22,748 nt of DNA from Pleurobrachia bachei (GCA_000695325.1 AVPN01000931.1:1-22748); one strand, 5' to 3'; counted from the first letter of the stretch, positions 1 to 9,981 are shown. The notes: generated by a model not told the origin, from the sequence alone. Made by a program: numbers and translations.

Positions 1-111
1 TTGAGCACTTTTTGCCGGAAACCAGATGGATCCTAAACTCGATGGAAATCGATTGTTGAAGCTCCCAGTTCTACTGCGAATATGTTTATATGATTATATT
101 TATTTCCACAG
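1..111. other. Left-edge flank, presumed intron upstream of copy A
   Basis: Bases 1 to about 81 do not match the flanks upstream of copies B and C. From about base 82 the sequence is shared by all three copies and runs into a polypyrimidine-rich acceptor ending with AG at 110-111. No exon is recognised in 1-81, so the left breakpoint of the triplicated block in copy A lies near base 82. Confidence 0.5.
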
Positions 112-2699
112 GTGATCACAGATAGCGGGGAGCCCGTCCTCTCTACGCAGTGTGACGTCATTGTTACTGTAACTGATGTCAATGATAGTCCTCCCGTCTT
201 CTCCATGCCTGAATACTCTCTCACCACGTGCACCACCGCTCAACCAGGTAATTAATTAGTTAATTGGTTAATTAGTTAATAAGAGCATACTTGGACAAAA
301 CCGAATCTTGTTTTCAGAGTTTCTCGGACACTTTCTATTCCAAATGTCACAACCTTACATCCTAATATAATATTTAGGTACGGTCCTCCTGACCTTCACT
401 ATGTCGGATGGAGATGGGGCTGGTAATGGAGGTCCCTTTTCCCTGGCCCTATCTGAACCATCGCCCCTATTCGATATCCAGGGAATGAACCTCGTGTGAG
501 TTATTGTACTTCATGAAATACTGGTCCCTAATTGGCTGATAATCAGTCATGTGACCTAAACAACTTGTTCTGATTGATTGTTTACTTGTGTCGGTCGGTT
601 CATAAATGATTCAAATATTTGAGTATCATGGGATATCGACACAATCTGAACACACCCCTCCCCACCACCCCCTCAGATTAACCTCTCCCCTGGATCTATC
701 CCCCTATTCAACGTACAACCTGGTTGTCATGGCAACCGACTCCGGATCTCCCAGCATGTCAAGCCAAGCCATCGTTAACGTTACCGTCCAGCCAGATAAT
801 GTCTTTCTACCTGTGTTCGAGCCCGTCATTGCGTACCTACCAACCCAGGGTGGTGTAGTTGCTAGCACTCAGGTTAGAGAACTTGCCTAGCGGGCTAGAC
901 CCTACATCTACCAATTTGGTAACGCTCCTTTGTAATATCTGTCGCCGTCGAGCATCTCCCGGCCTAAATCATAAACCACTTTTTTTCTGTTTGATATTAA
1001 TGAATCGCCCTTTTCCTATGTGATGTTTTAATCTCCCGGTTCTGTGTGACATTAACCGTCCTCCCTCACCCTGCAGGTGGTGAACCTGACTGCATCGGAT
1101 GACGATTATAACACAATCCTAGTGTTCTCTCTCAACAGACCCTCCCCTGACTTCACCCTCCTACCTAACGGTACCCTCCTCTCCACCCCTGCCCCCTCGC
1201 CCGGACTCCACAAACTCACCATCGCCATTAGAGATGGTCGAAACAGGGAGTTAGGACAAGTCAGGGTCCAGGTGTTCCCGCTTGAGGCTGCGGTGGACCC
1301 CCTAGTTCTCCGTCTAGAGGGCCGGTTTGATCGGTACCTCTTTATCACAGTACTTGCTGGGATCCTCCAAACTAATCCTTCTGACGTCATAATCCTAGCA
1401 GTGACGTCACCAGTGATGGCAAGGAACAAGCGTGACGTCACAAAGCGTGACGTAACAGGTCTGGTGGAAGTGACCCTGGCTGTCAAACGACCTGGTGATG
1501 ACATCACCTTCATGACGTCAAAAGAGATCCTAGCTACACTCAGCAGGGAGACACCCGTTCTACAACAACGTACTGGCATCACAGTAGCCTCCTTGGACCG
1601 GGATCTGTGTCTCAAAGAACCTTGTCACGTGACCGCTTCCTGTGACGTCACGACAACATACATCTTGGACAGTGAAGGAGTGTTAGTTCCCCTTCAGAGC
1701 TCCACGTGCACATGTCCTCCAGGGTACCGGGGATCTCGGTGTGATGAGGTGATCCTCTGTGAGGTGAACCCTTGTCAGAATGGTGGTGTTTGTCAGGAGG
1801 GTGGAGAATCGGAGGTGTGTGAGTGTACAGCTGACTGGAGTGGCAAGTACTGTGAGATGCCCACGAGGTGGTGCAGGGATAACCCGTGTCTTAACGGTGG
1901 GACGTGTAGGGATGAAGCGGTGGGCTTCACCTGCTTCTGTGAGAATGGATTCAAAGGGGACAGATGTGAGGTAATTATAATAGGTTTGGGGGCCGGGGAG
2001 AGGGGTGGTTCAACCCTCAAAATTTCCATATTTAGTAATTGGAAATTGTATTTAAAGTATTGTGGCCACCACACGGCCAACTCAAAGTCTAAATTCTTTT
2101 CCATATTAACAAATGACTACGAATGTTTCCTGTGAATATATATATATTTCCTGCACCGGTAAAGTCAACTCTAAACTCTCTCCCATCAGGTAAACGTGAT
2201 ACCGGATGATCTCTGTGAGTCCTCTCTCTGTACCCAAAACTCAGTATGTACCAGTGGAGCACGGAATGTAACCTGCACGTGCAAGGAGGGATGGGGTGGG
2301 GTACACTGCACCTACAGGTATAAAATGGATTAGAGTCGAAGGAACACACAGTAGATTTCGATATTAAATCATCTTCAGTAACATCCCTACAACAATAACA
2401 CACCGTAAAACTAAAACTGTACCTACAGGATCACTGATAGTGCCAGAGGATGGTGTGACGACAACCCCTGTTTGCACGGGGGCCGGTGTGATCGGGACAG
2501 GTGTGAGTGTGAGAGGGGATTCAAGGGGAGGAGGTGTGAGCTGAACATTGATGAGTGCGCAGTGAGCCCCTGTAGGAATGGTGGGACTTGTAAAGATGGA
2601 GTTAATGGCTTTGTGTGTGAGTGTAGGGGAGGATTCAGTGGCCAGAGGTGCGAGAACACGGAACAAGCGTGTGATGCTAACCCCTGTAAAAATGAAGGA
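112..2699 (+). CDS. Fat-like cadherin, copy A exons 1-5 intact, exon 6 truncated
   Basis: Exons by splice sites and frame are 112-247, 378-495, 677-872, 1077-1970, 2190-2317 and 2429 to about 2699. Exon 1 ends one cadherin repeat ([13 protein letters not shown], a calcium-binding DxND motif). Exons 2-3 carry most of the next repeat, ending [19 protein letters not shown]. Exon 4 starts with the last cadherin-like strands ([12 protein letters not shown]), then a membrane-proximal domain typical of Fat receptors, then three EGF domains. Exon 5 is one EGF and exon 6 two EGFs plus a broken third. All five complete exons are open with matching phases. Exon 6 has no donor: the frame reads on past the junction and stops at 2790-2792, inside the left arm of a foldback element. 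The copy may be a relic, may make a truncated soluble product, or its exons 1-4 (phase 0 at both ends) may be spliced into a later copy. Confidence 0.72.
515..601 (+). repeat. Donor-proximal intronic repeat, copy A
   Basis: This roughly 87-bp segment begins 19 bases after the donor at 496, starts GAAATACTGGTCCCT and holds TTGGCTGATAATCAGTCA and GTCGGTCGGTTC. The same segment recurs near the donor of two other, unrelated introns of this gene (14844-14945 and 19757-19833) and in copies B and C of this intron. Confidence 0.75.
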
Positions 2700-2762
2700 A
2701 GGCTGTCCGAGCGCTTACGAGCGGCGAATGGACAGACTGTGCAGCAAGGCAAGGTTTACCCT

Positions 2763-3084
2763 AGCATTTTTTCAGAATTTTTTGTCGGCTAGAAAAAAAT
2801 TCGAAATAGGGGGTCTATAACCGATGTTATCAGCACTGGTTTCACTGGGCACACTCACTGCGTCTCGCAATTTGAAATTCACGTTTCCGGTTCCTCAAAA
2901 GACTTGATCTTGGTTGCGTTGGATTGGTCTCAATAAGACCTTTCCAACGCTACCAAAACGGTTTCTGTATCTCATCAGGAACCGGAGATATTCCAGTATC
3001 AATTTTAAAAAGGGAACACTCATTTATCAGTAGACCCCCTTTTTTACACATATTTCTAGCCGACAAAAATTCTGAAAAAATGCT
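2763..3084. mobile_element. Foldback/MITE-like element with ~55-bp inverted ends
   Basis: The left arm at 2763-2817 and right arm at 3031-3084 are inverted copies: AGCATTTTTTCAGAA then TTTTTGTCGGCTAGAAA, a diverged stretch, then AGGGGGTCTA. The interior is about 210 bp with no coding capacity. It contains a motif (CTTGATCTTGGTTGCGTTGG and relatives) resembling sequence at about 12190-12260, so the family is dispersed. No clear target duplication was found. Only the distal part of the right arm is present before copy C (from 5507), so that arm is a duplication breakpoint. The 2700-2762 stretch to its left is unassigned. Confidence 0.7.
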
Positions 3085-3667
3085 GTAAATTAATGATAAA
3101 TCAAAATAAGATGGGAATAAGACGGTATACGAAAAGTTTTAGGTATCTTGTCAACCTTTGTTATAATATATGTATAAAGACTTGTCAAAGTCAGACTATC
3201 TTTACCCCACCCACCATACTTGTGACAAAGAAATTAACAAACTTCACTGAGTTACGTATTTCTGAGAGATAAATCAGCGGTTCCAAGTAGGTCGGGTACT
3301 ATCGGATTCGCTAACACTAGATACTATTTAGCACGCAGCGAGAGCGTATAATAATGAGTGACCACAGACCACAAACTAATCACCCGCTCTTACTACTGCA
3401 TGTGTACTAAATGTAAACCCTTCTCGGCGGCAACCCCCTCCCTTGGACTATATATCTCTAGAAAGGAAGTCTCTCTCCATAATAAATAGCCCTTCTTTGA
3501 AGTTATTAGGTCGATCTGGATTGTAACTCCATTGGGAGTGGGTGGTGCAAAATGGTGTCCTACACCAACTTTTGTTAACGAAGTGACCCCTTTTATTGCA
3601 CCCCGCGTGAGCGGATTGGTAATGTCATTACCAAAGCCAACCTCCACACACATAATAATATATCAAT
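3051..3667 (+). repeat. Intronic flank repeat, first copy
   Basis: This 617-bp stretch begins inside the right arm of the foldback element and ends before the polypyrimidine tract of copy B exon 1. It matches 5507-6115 with a few substitutions and small indels, such as an extra GAGAGCG-like insertion near 3338-3344. No cadherin or EGF coding sequence is seen on the plus strand. A minus-strand frame stays open here (3393-3653) and in the second copy, but it matches nothing I recognise. Confidence 0.85.
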
Positions 3668-5507
3668 GTTTATATGATTATATTTATTTCCACAGGTGAT
3701 AACAGATAGCGGGGAGCCCGTCCTCTCTACGCAGTGTGACGTCATTGTTACTGTAACTGATGTCAATGATAGTCCTCCCGTCTTCTCCATGCCTGAATAC
3801 TCTCTCACCACATGTACCACCGCTCAACCAGGCAATTAATTAGTTAATTGGTTAATTAGTTAATTAGAGCATACTTGGACAAAACCGAATCACGTTTTCA
3901 GAGTTTCTCGGACACTTTCTATTCCAAATTTCACAACCTTACATCCTAATACAATATTTAGGTACGGTCCTCCTGACCTTCACTATGACGGATGGAGATG
4001 GGGCTGGTAATGGAGGTCCCTTTACTCTGGCCCTATCTGAACCATCGCCCCTATTCGATATCCAGGGAATGAACCTCGTGTGAGTTCATGAAATACTTCA
4101 TGAAATACTTCATGAAATACTGGTCCCTGATTGGCTGATAATCAGTCACGTGACCTAAACAACTTGTTCTGATTCATTGTTTACTTGTGTCGGTCGGTTC
4201 ATAAATGATTCAAATATTTGAGTATCATGGGATATCGACACAATCTGAACACACCCCTCCCCACCACCCCCTCAGATTAACCTCTCCCCTGGATCTATCC
4301 CCCTATTCAACGTACAACCTGGTTGTCATCGCAACCGACTCCGGATCTCCGAGCATGTCAAGCCAAGCCATCGTTAACGTTACCGTCCAGCCAGATAATG
4401 TGTTTCTACCTGTGTTCGAGCCCGTCATTGCGTACCTACCAACCCAGGGTGGTGTAGTTGCTAGCACTCAGGTTAGAGAACTTGCCTAGCGGGCTAGACC
4501 CTACATCTACCAATTTGGTAACGCTCCTTTGTAATATCTGTCGCCGTCGAGCATCTCCCGGCCTAAATCATAAACCACTTTTTTTCTGTTTGATATTAAT
4601 GAATCGCCCTTTTCCTATGTGATGTTTTAATCTCCCGGTTCTGTGTGACATTAACCGTCCTCCCTCACCCTGCAGGTGGTGAACCTGACTGCATCGGATG
4701 ACGATTATAACACAATCCTAGTGTTCTCTCTCAACAGACCCTCCCCTGACTTCACCCTCCTACCTAACGGTACCCTCCTCTCCACCCCTGCCCCCTCGCC
4801 CGGACTCCACAAACTCACCATCGCCATTAGAGATGGTCGAAACAGGGAGTTAGGACAAGTCAGGGTCCAGGTGTTCCCGCTTGAGGCTGCGGTGGACCCC
4901 CTAGTTCTCCGTCTAGAGGGCCGGTTTGATCGGTACCTCTTTATCACAGTACTTGCTGGGATCCTCCAAACTAATCCTTCTGACGTCATAATCCTAGCAG
5001 TGACGTCACCAGTGATGGCAAGGAACAAGCGTGACGTCACAAAGCGTGACGTAACAGGTCTGGTGGAAGTGACCCTGGCTGTCAAACGACCTGGTGATGA
5101 CATCACCTTCATGACGTCAAAAGAGATCCTAGCTACACTCAGCAGGGAGACACCCGTTCTACAACAACGTACTGGCAATCACAGTAGCCTCCTTGGACCG
5201 GGATCTGTGTCTCAAAGAACCTTGTCACGTGACCGCCACGTGTGACGTCACGACAACCTATATCTGGGACAGTGAGGGAGTGTTAGTTCCCCTTCAGAGC
5301 TCCACGTGCACATGTCCTCCAGGGTACCGGGGATCTCGGTGTGATGAGGTGATCCTCTGTGAGGTGAACCCTTGTCAGAATGGTGGTGTTTGTCAGGAGG
5401 GTGGAGAATCGGAGGTGTGTGAGTGTACAGCTGACTGGAGTGGCAAGTACTGTGAGATGCCCACGAGGTGGTGCAGGGATAACCCGTGTCTTAACGGTGG
5501 GACGTGT
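3668..5507 (+). repeat. Segmental duplication, copy B
   Basis: Copy B aligns with copy A 82-1910 and copy C 6116-7940. It stops inside the third EGF of exon 4, where GGGACGTGTA passes straight into TTCTAGCCGAC of the foldback-element arm. Copy B plus its leading flank forms a unit of about 2.45 kb directly adjacent to the flank-plus-copy-C unit, as expected for a simple tandem duplication. Confidence 0.9.
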
Positions 5508-5508
5508 A
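3696..5508 (+). pseudogene. Fat-like cadherin, copy B, partial and frameshifted
   Basis: Exons are 3696-3831, 3962-4079, 4276-4471 and a broken exon 4 from 4676. Exons 1-3 are open and equal to those of copies A and C (450 nt, 150 codons, phase 0 at both ends). Exon 4 has one extra A near 5177 (ACTGGCAATCAC against ACTGGCATCAC in A), which shifts the frame before the first EGF. It then ends without a donor at about 5508 by fusion to the foldback-element arm. The intron-1 donor is GC rather than GT (3832-3833). A local cluster of differences lies at about 5230-5275. Exon 4 cannot function as in C, but exons 1-3 could be used as an in-frame cassette spliced directly to exon 1 of copy C. Confidence 0.8.
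4114..4201 (+). repeat. Donor-proximal intronic repeat, copy B
   Basis: This is the copy B version of the 515-601 repeat. It lies 34 bases after the donor at 4080 because the short unit TTCATGAAATAC is present three times in tandem (4086-4120) here and once in copies A and C. Confidence 0.75.
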
Positions 5509-6115
5509 TTTCTAGCCGACAAAAATTCTGAAAAAATGCTGTAAATTAATGATAAATCAAAATAAGATGGGAATAAGACGGTATACGAAAAGTTTTAGGT
5601 ATCTTGTCAACCTTTGTTATAATATATGTATAAAGACTTGTCAAAGTCAGACTATCTTTACCCCACCCACCATACTTGTGACAAAGAAATTAACAAACTT
5701 CACTGAGTTACGTATTTCTGAGAGATAAATCAGCGGTTCCAAGTAGGTCGGGTACTATCGGATTCGCTAACACTAGATACTATTTAGCACGCAGCGTATA
5801 ATAATGAGTGACCACGGACCACAAACAAATCACCCGCTCTTACTACTGTGTGTACTAAATGTAAACCCTTCTCGGCGGCAACCCCCTCCCTTGGACTATA
5901 TATCTCTAGAAAGGAAGTCTCTCTCCATAATAAATAGCCCTTCTTTGAAGTTATTAGGTCGATCTGGATTGTAACTCCATTGGGAGTGGGTGGTGCAAAA
6001 TGGTGTCCTACACCAACTTTTGTTAACGAAGTGACCCCTTTTATTGCACCCCGCGTGAGCGGATTGGTAATGTCATTACCAAAGCCAACCTCCACACACA
6101 TAATAATATATCAAT
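5507..6115 (+). repeat. Intronic flank repeat, second copy
   Basis: This is the second copy of 3051-3667, joined on its left directly to the broken EGF exon of copy B and leading on its right into copy C exon 1. Compared with the first copy it lacks about 7 bases near 5795 and has a few substitutions. The minus strand holds an open frame of 105 codons (5784-6101). It is unlike any family I know and I do not call it a gene. Confidence 0.85.
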
Positions 6116-6143
6116 GTTTATATGATTATATTTATTTCCACAG

Positions 6144-8752
6144 GTGATCACAGATAGCGGGGAGCCCGTCCTCTCTACGCAGTGTGACGTCATTGTTACT
6201 GTAACTGATGTCAATGATAGTCCTCCCGTCTTCTCCATGCCTGAATACTCTCTCACCACATGTACCACCGCTCAACCAGGCAATTAATTAGTTAATTGGT
6301 TAATTAGTTAATAAGAGCATACTTGGACAAAACCGAATCTTGTTTTCAGAGTTTCTCGGACACTTTCTATTCCAAATTTCACAACCTTACATCCTAATAC
6401 AATATTTAGGTACGGTCCTCCTGACCTTCACTATGACGGATGGAGATGGGGCTGGTAATGGAGGTCCCTTTTCCCTGGCCCTATCTGAACCATCGCCCCT
6501 ATTCGATATCCAGGGAATGAACCTCGTGTGAGTTATTGTACTTCATGAAATACTGGTCCCTAATTGGCTGATAATCAGTCATGTGACCTAAACAACTTGT
6601 TCTGATTGATTGTTTACTTGTGTCGGTCGGTTCATAAATGATTCAAATATTTGAGTATCATGGGATATCGACACAATCTGAACACCCCCCTCCCCACCAC
6701 CCCCTCAGATTAACCTCTCCCCTGGATCTATCCCCCTATTCAACGTACAACCTGGTTGTCATCGCAACCGACTCCGGATCTCCGAGCATGTCAAGCCAAG
6801 CCATCGTTAACGTTACCGTCCAGCCAGATAATGTGTTTCTACCTGTGTTCGAGCCCGTCATTGCGTACCTACCAACCCAGGGTGGTGTAGTTGCTAGCAC
6901 TCAGGTTAGAGAACTTGCCTAGCGGGCTAGACCCTACATCTACCAATTTGGTAACGCTCCTTTGTAATATCTGTCGCCGTCGAGCATCTCCCGGCCTAAA
7001 TCATAAACCACTTTTTTTCTGTTTGATATTGATGAATCGCCCTTTTCCTATGTGATGTTTTAATCTCCCGGTTCTGTGTGACATTAACCGTCCTCCCTCA
7101 CCCTGCAGGTGGTGAACCTGACTGCATCGGATGACGATTATAACACAATCCTAGTGTTCTCTCTAAACCGACCCTCCTCCGACTTCATCCTCCTCCCTAA
7201 CGGTACCCTCCTCTCCACCCCTGCACCCTCTCCTGGACTCCACAAACTCACCATTGCCATTAGAGATGGTCGAAATAGGGAACTGGGACAGGTCAGGGTC
7301 CAGGTATTCCCTCTGGAGGCTGCCACTGATCCCCTAGTTCTCCGGCTAGAGGGCCGGTTTGATCGATATCTCTTCATCACAGTCCTCGCTGGGATCCTCC
7401 AAACGAACCCCTCTGACGTCATAATCCTAGCAGTGACGTCACCAGTGATGGCAAGGAACCAGCGTGACGTCACAAAGCGTGACGTAACAGGTCTGGTGGA
7501 CGTGACCCTGGCTGTCAAACGACCTGGTGATGACATCACCTTCATAACGTCAAAAGAGATCCTAGCTACGCTCAGCAGGGAAATACCCGTGTTACAACAA
7601 CGTACTGGGATCACAGTAGCCTCCTTGGACCGGGATCTGTGTCTCAAAGAACCTTGTCACGTGACCGCTTCCTGTGACGTCACGACAACATACATCTTGG
7701 ACAGTGAAGGAGTGTTAGTTCCCCTTCAGAGCTCCACGTGCACTTGTCCACCAGGCTACCGGGGATCTCGGTGTGATGAGGTGATCCTCTGTGAGGTGAA
7801 CCCTTGTCAGAATGGTGGTGTTTGTCAGGAGGGTGGAGAATCGGAGGTGTGTGAGTGTACAGCTGACTGGAGTGGCAAGTACTGTGAGATGCCCACGAGG
7901 TGGTGTAGGGATAACCCGTGTCTTAACGGTGGGACGTGTAGGGATGAGGCTGTGGGCTTCACCTGCTTCTGTGAGAATGGATTCAAAGGGGACAGATGTG
8001 AGGTAATTATAATAGGTTTGGGGGCCGGGGAGAGGGGTGGTTCAACCCTCAAAATTTCCATATTTAGTAATTGGAAATTGTATTTAAAGTATTGTGGCCA
8101 CCACACGGCCAACTCAAAGTCTAAATTCTTTTCCATATTAACAAATGACTACGAATGTTTCCTGTGAATATATATATATTTCCTGCACCGGTAAAGTCAA
8201 CTCTAAACTCTCTCCCATCAGGTAAACGTGATACCGGATGATCTCTGTGAGTCCTCTCTCTGTACCCAAAACTCAGTATGTACCAGTGGAGCACGGAATG
8301 TAACCTGCACGTGCAAGGAGGGATGGGGTGGGGTACACTGCACCTACAGGTATAAAATGGATTAGAGTCGAAGGAACACACAGTAGATTTCGATATTAAA
8401 TCATCTTCAGTAACATCCCTACAACAATAACACAACATAAAACTAAAACTGTACCTACAGGATCACTGATAGTACCAGAGGCTGGTGTGATGACAACCCC
8501 TGTTTACACGGGGGCCGGTGTGATCGGGACAGGTGTGAGTGTGAGAGGGGATTCAAGGGGAGGAGGTGTGAGGTGAACATTGATGAGTGCGCAGTGAGCC
8601 CCTGTAGGAATGGCGGGACTTGTAAAGATGGAGTTAATGGCTTTGTGTGTGAGTGTAGGGGAGGATTCAGTGGCCAGAGGTGCGAGAACACGGAACAAGC
8701 GTGTGATGCTAACCCCTGTAAAAATGAAGGATTCTGCCATGATATAGATAAG
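6144..8752 (+). CDS. Fat-like cadherin, copy C: cadherin repeats, membrane-proximal domain, EGF 1-6 and part of 7
   Basis: The exons are 6144-6279, 6410-6527, 6709-6904, 7109-8002, 8222-8349 and 8461-8752. They total 1764 nt, 588 codons, open throughout and phase 0 at both ends. In order they encode the end of a cadherin repeat (DVNDSPPVF), a full cadherin repeat ([10 protein letters not shown] then ATDSGSPSM), the membrane-proximal domain of about 150 residues ([11 protein letters not shown] to [11 protein letters not shown]), and EGF domains with the CxxxPCxNGGxC signature. One EGF begins [10 protein letters not shown], a calcium-binding type. This extracellular stretch would mediate cell adhesion, with cadherin repeats binding a partner on the opposing cell. 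Unlike A and B, exon 6 is complete with donor GT at 8753. Intron 1 uses a GC donor (6280-6281). The first half of exon 4 differs from A at roughly forty positions while flanking introns are nearly identical. The dibasic RNKR of A and B is RNQR here. The true start of the gene is outside the window. Confidence 0.85.
6547..6633 (+). repeat. Donor-proximal intronic repeat, copy C
   Basis: This is the copy C version of the 515-601 repeat, 19 bases downstream of the donor at 6528 and almost identical to copy A. Confidence 0.75.
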
Positions 8753-8888
8753 GTACATGGAGTATGGACATTATAACTGTCTAGTTTAGTTACCTCACTA
8801 TATACTTATTTTAGTTAATAAATCTCATGTATTGATCATGGGTACATTGTTGACCTTCCTCCACATATTAAACCCCCTACTCCCACAG

Positions 8889-9009
8889 GATAAATACCTA
8901 TGTGACTGTCCGAGGGGTTATGTAGGAGATAACTGTGAGACGTCTCTCATCTCACCCAACTATTGTAGTCCCTCCCCCTGTGGGGCTAACACACAATTCT
9001 GTACATCAG
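8889..9009 (+). CDS. Fat-like cadherin exon: end of EGF 7, start of EGF 8
   Basis: The acceptor CTCCCACAG precedes 8889 and the donor GTATAA follows at 9010. The exon reads DKYLCDCPRGYVGDNCE, closing the EGF opened at the end of the previous exon ([10 protein letters not shown]). It then starts a new EGF with CSPSPCGANTQFC. It enters at phase 0 and leaves at phase 1, matching both neighbours. The following intron is by far the longest of the gene in this window (5.1 kb) because of repeat insertions. Confidence 0.85.
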
Positions 9010-9025
9010 GTATAACGATTAACAT

Positions 9026-9407
9026 TTAACCCATTAGTGCCCAGAATTCGAATTTTTGACGAATTTTTCCAATTTTTTGGGAATAGTGCCCAAGCAGCAC
9101 CAATATGTCATGTTAAAAAAAATCTGTTGCGAAAACACATCACTGGCACGTCCCATTTTTGCAACACTTTTCAAAGCCATTTTACAGCTAAAATTCTAAT
9201 ACAATCATTTAAAAGTTTCACTGAACAGACTTCAATCTACATACATACCTATAACATCCATTTACTGTTTACTGGGGGATCAAATACCTTCCTCTCGTTA
9301 ATTAAGCTTGCATATTTCAAAAAACTTTTAAATAAGAAACTTTTTTCTAGGAAACTACAAACTGTACAGGTGTAAGCAATCCAAAAACAAAACGAATTTC
9401 TTCTTTA
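9026..9407. repeat. Unclassified repeat-like AT-rich DNA in the long intron
   Basis: The stretch begins TTTAACCCATTAGTGCC. A TTAA followed by CCCATTAGTGCC resembles the ends of piggyBac-type DNA transposons, but no matching inverted right end was found, so this is only a suggestion. Bases 9199-9249 recur at 9925-9975 as a direct repeat with a few mismatches. There is no coding signal; the 112-codon open frame at 9037-9375 has no recognisable content. Confidence 0.35.
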
Positions 9408-9924
9408 TCAAAAAACTAAACAAGTTAGGGGTGTTTTATTTTGTTGTGGTGTCTCTGAATTGCGTGATTTACAATTCAAAAGTTTCTTATAAAAATTTTC
9501 TTCCTAAAGCGTTTCTTAAGAAACGAGAGTAAGGTAGAGTGCAGCCACGTGACTTAAACAGACAAATGGGGACAAGTATAAGCGAGGGGGGGGAAGGGCT
9601 ATATCATTGGGAGATGTTTTCTAAATTTCACAATCCATTTACCTACTTAACAGCAATATATTTTTTCTCGATCGATAGCAGGATGGCTAGTAGGGTATCG
9701 AGCTCGTGGGAGGTCCATCATGACTACATTTAATTTTGGTAAAATTCACCTCATAAAGAATCTGGAAAGTGAGGGGTTATTATATATTTCGTAACCAAGG
9801 CTAAGTTGTATTACTTGGAGTCAAAAGGAGCATCCTGGAATATGCCAATCCAGTCCAGACACCAATTTACCGGCCCCCATTCAACGGAACCGCGATTTAA
9901 AGTTGAAATTTATAACCAAGGGAC
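9408..9924. repeat. Direct repeat Y, first copy
   Basis: It starts AAAAAACTAAACAAGTTAGG and ends TATAACCAAGGGAC, and matches 11543-12095 with substitutions and small indels. It contains CACGTGACTTAAACAGACAAA, a CTCGATCGATAGCAGGATGG block and CATCCTGGAATATGCCAATC. It looks like a non-autonomous dispersed repeat of unknown class. The two copies bracket the LINE fragment. Confidence 0.7.
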
Positions 9925-9981
9925 ATACAATCATTTAAAAGTTTCACTGAACACACTTCAATCTATATACATACCAGGAAG

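Larger units (their letters stand above)
82..2699 (+). repeat. Segmental duplication, copy A of the cadherin/EGF block
   Basis: This stretch aligns to copy B (about 3668-5507) and copy C (about 6116-8723) through exons and introns alike, with most introns differing at only a few positions. It covers exon 1 to most of exon 6 of the block. The right edge lies at about 2699, where copy C goes on into the rest of exon 6 and its donor while copy A changes to unrelated sequence before an inverted-repeat element. The copies could be true tandem duplicates or uncollapsed haplotypes. Confidence 0.9.
6116..8760 (+). repeat. Segmental duplication, copy C
   Basis: This is the copy that continues into the intact gene. 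It is near-identical to A in introns and in the second half of exon 4 through exon 6. The first half of exon 4 (about 7150-7610) is markedly more diverged. Confidence 0.88.

Noticed and set aside
1106-1615. Minus-strand open frame of 169 codons over exon 4, repeated in copies B and C
   Set aside because: It is a shadow of the plus-strand coding exon; arginine/threonine/serine-rich with no domain, and the plus strand encodes clear cadherin and EGF sequence.
1793-2104. Minus-strand frame of 103 codons (also 7825-8136)
   Set aside because: It mirrors EGF coding sequence and runs across an exon-intron boundary; no family resemblance.
9026-9045. Firm piggyBac call from TTAACCCATTAGTGCC
   Set aside because: No matching inverted right end followed by TTAA was found downstream, so only a possibility is recorded.
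9037-9375. 112-codon plus-strand frame in the long intron
   Set aside because: AT-rich, no motif, and it overlaps a dispersed repeat segment shared with 9925-9975.
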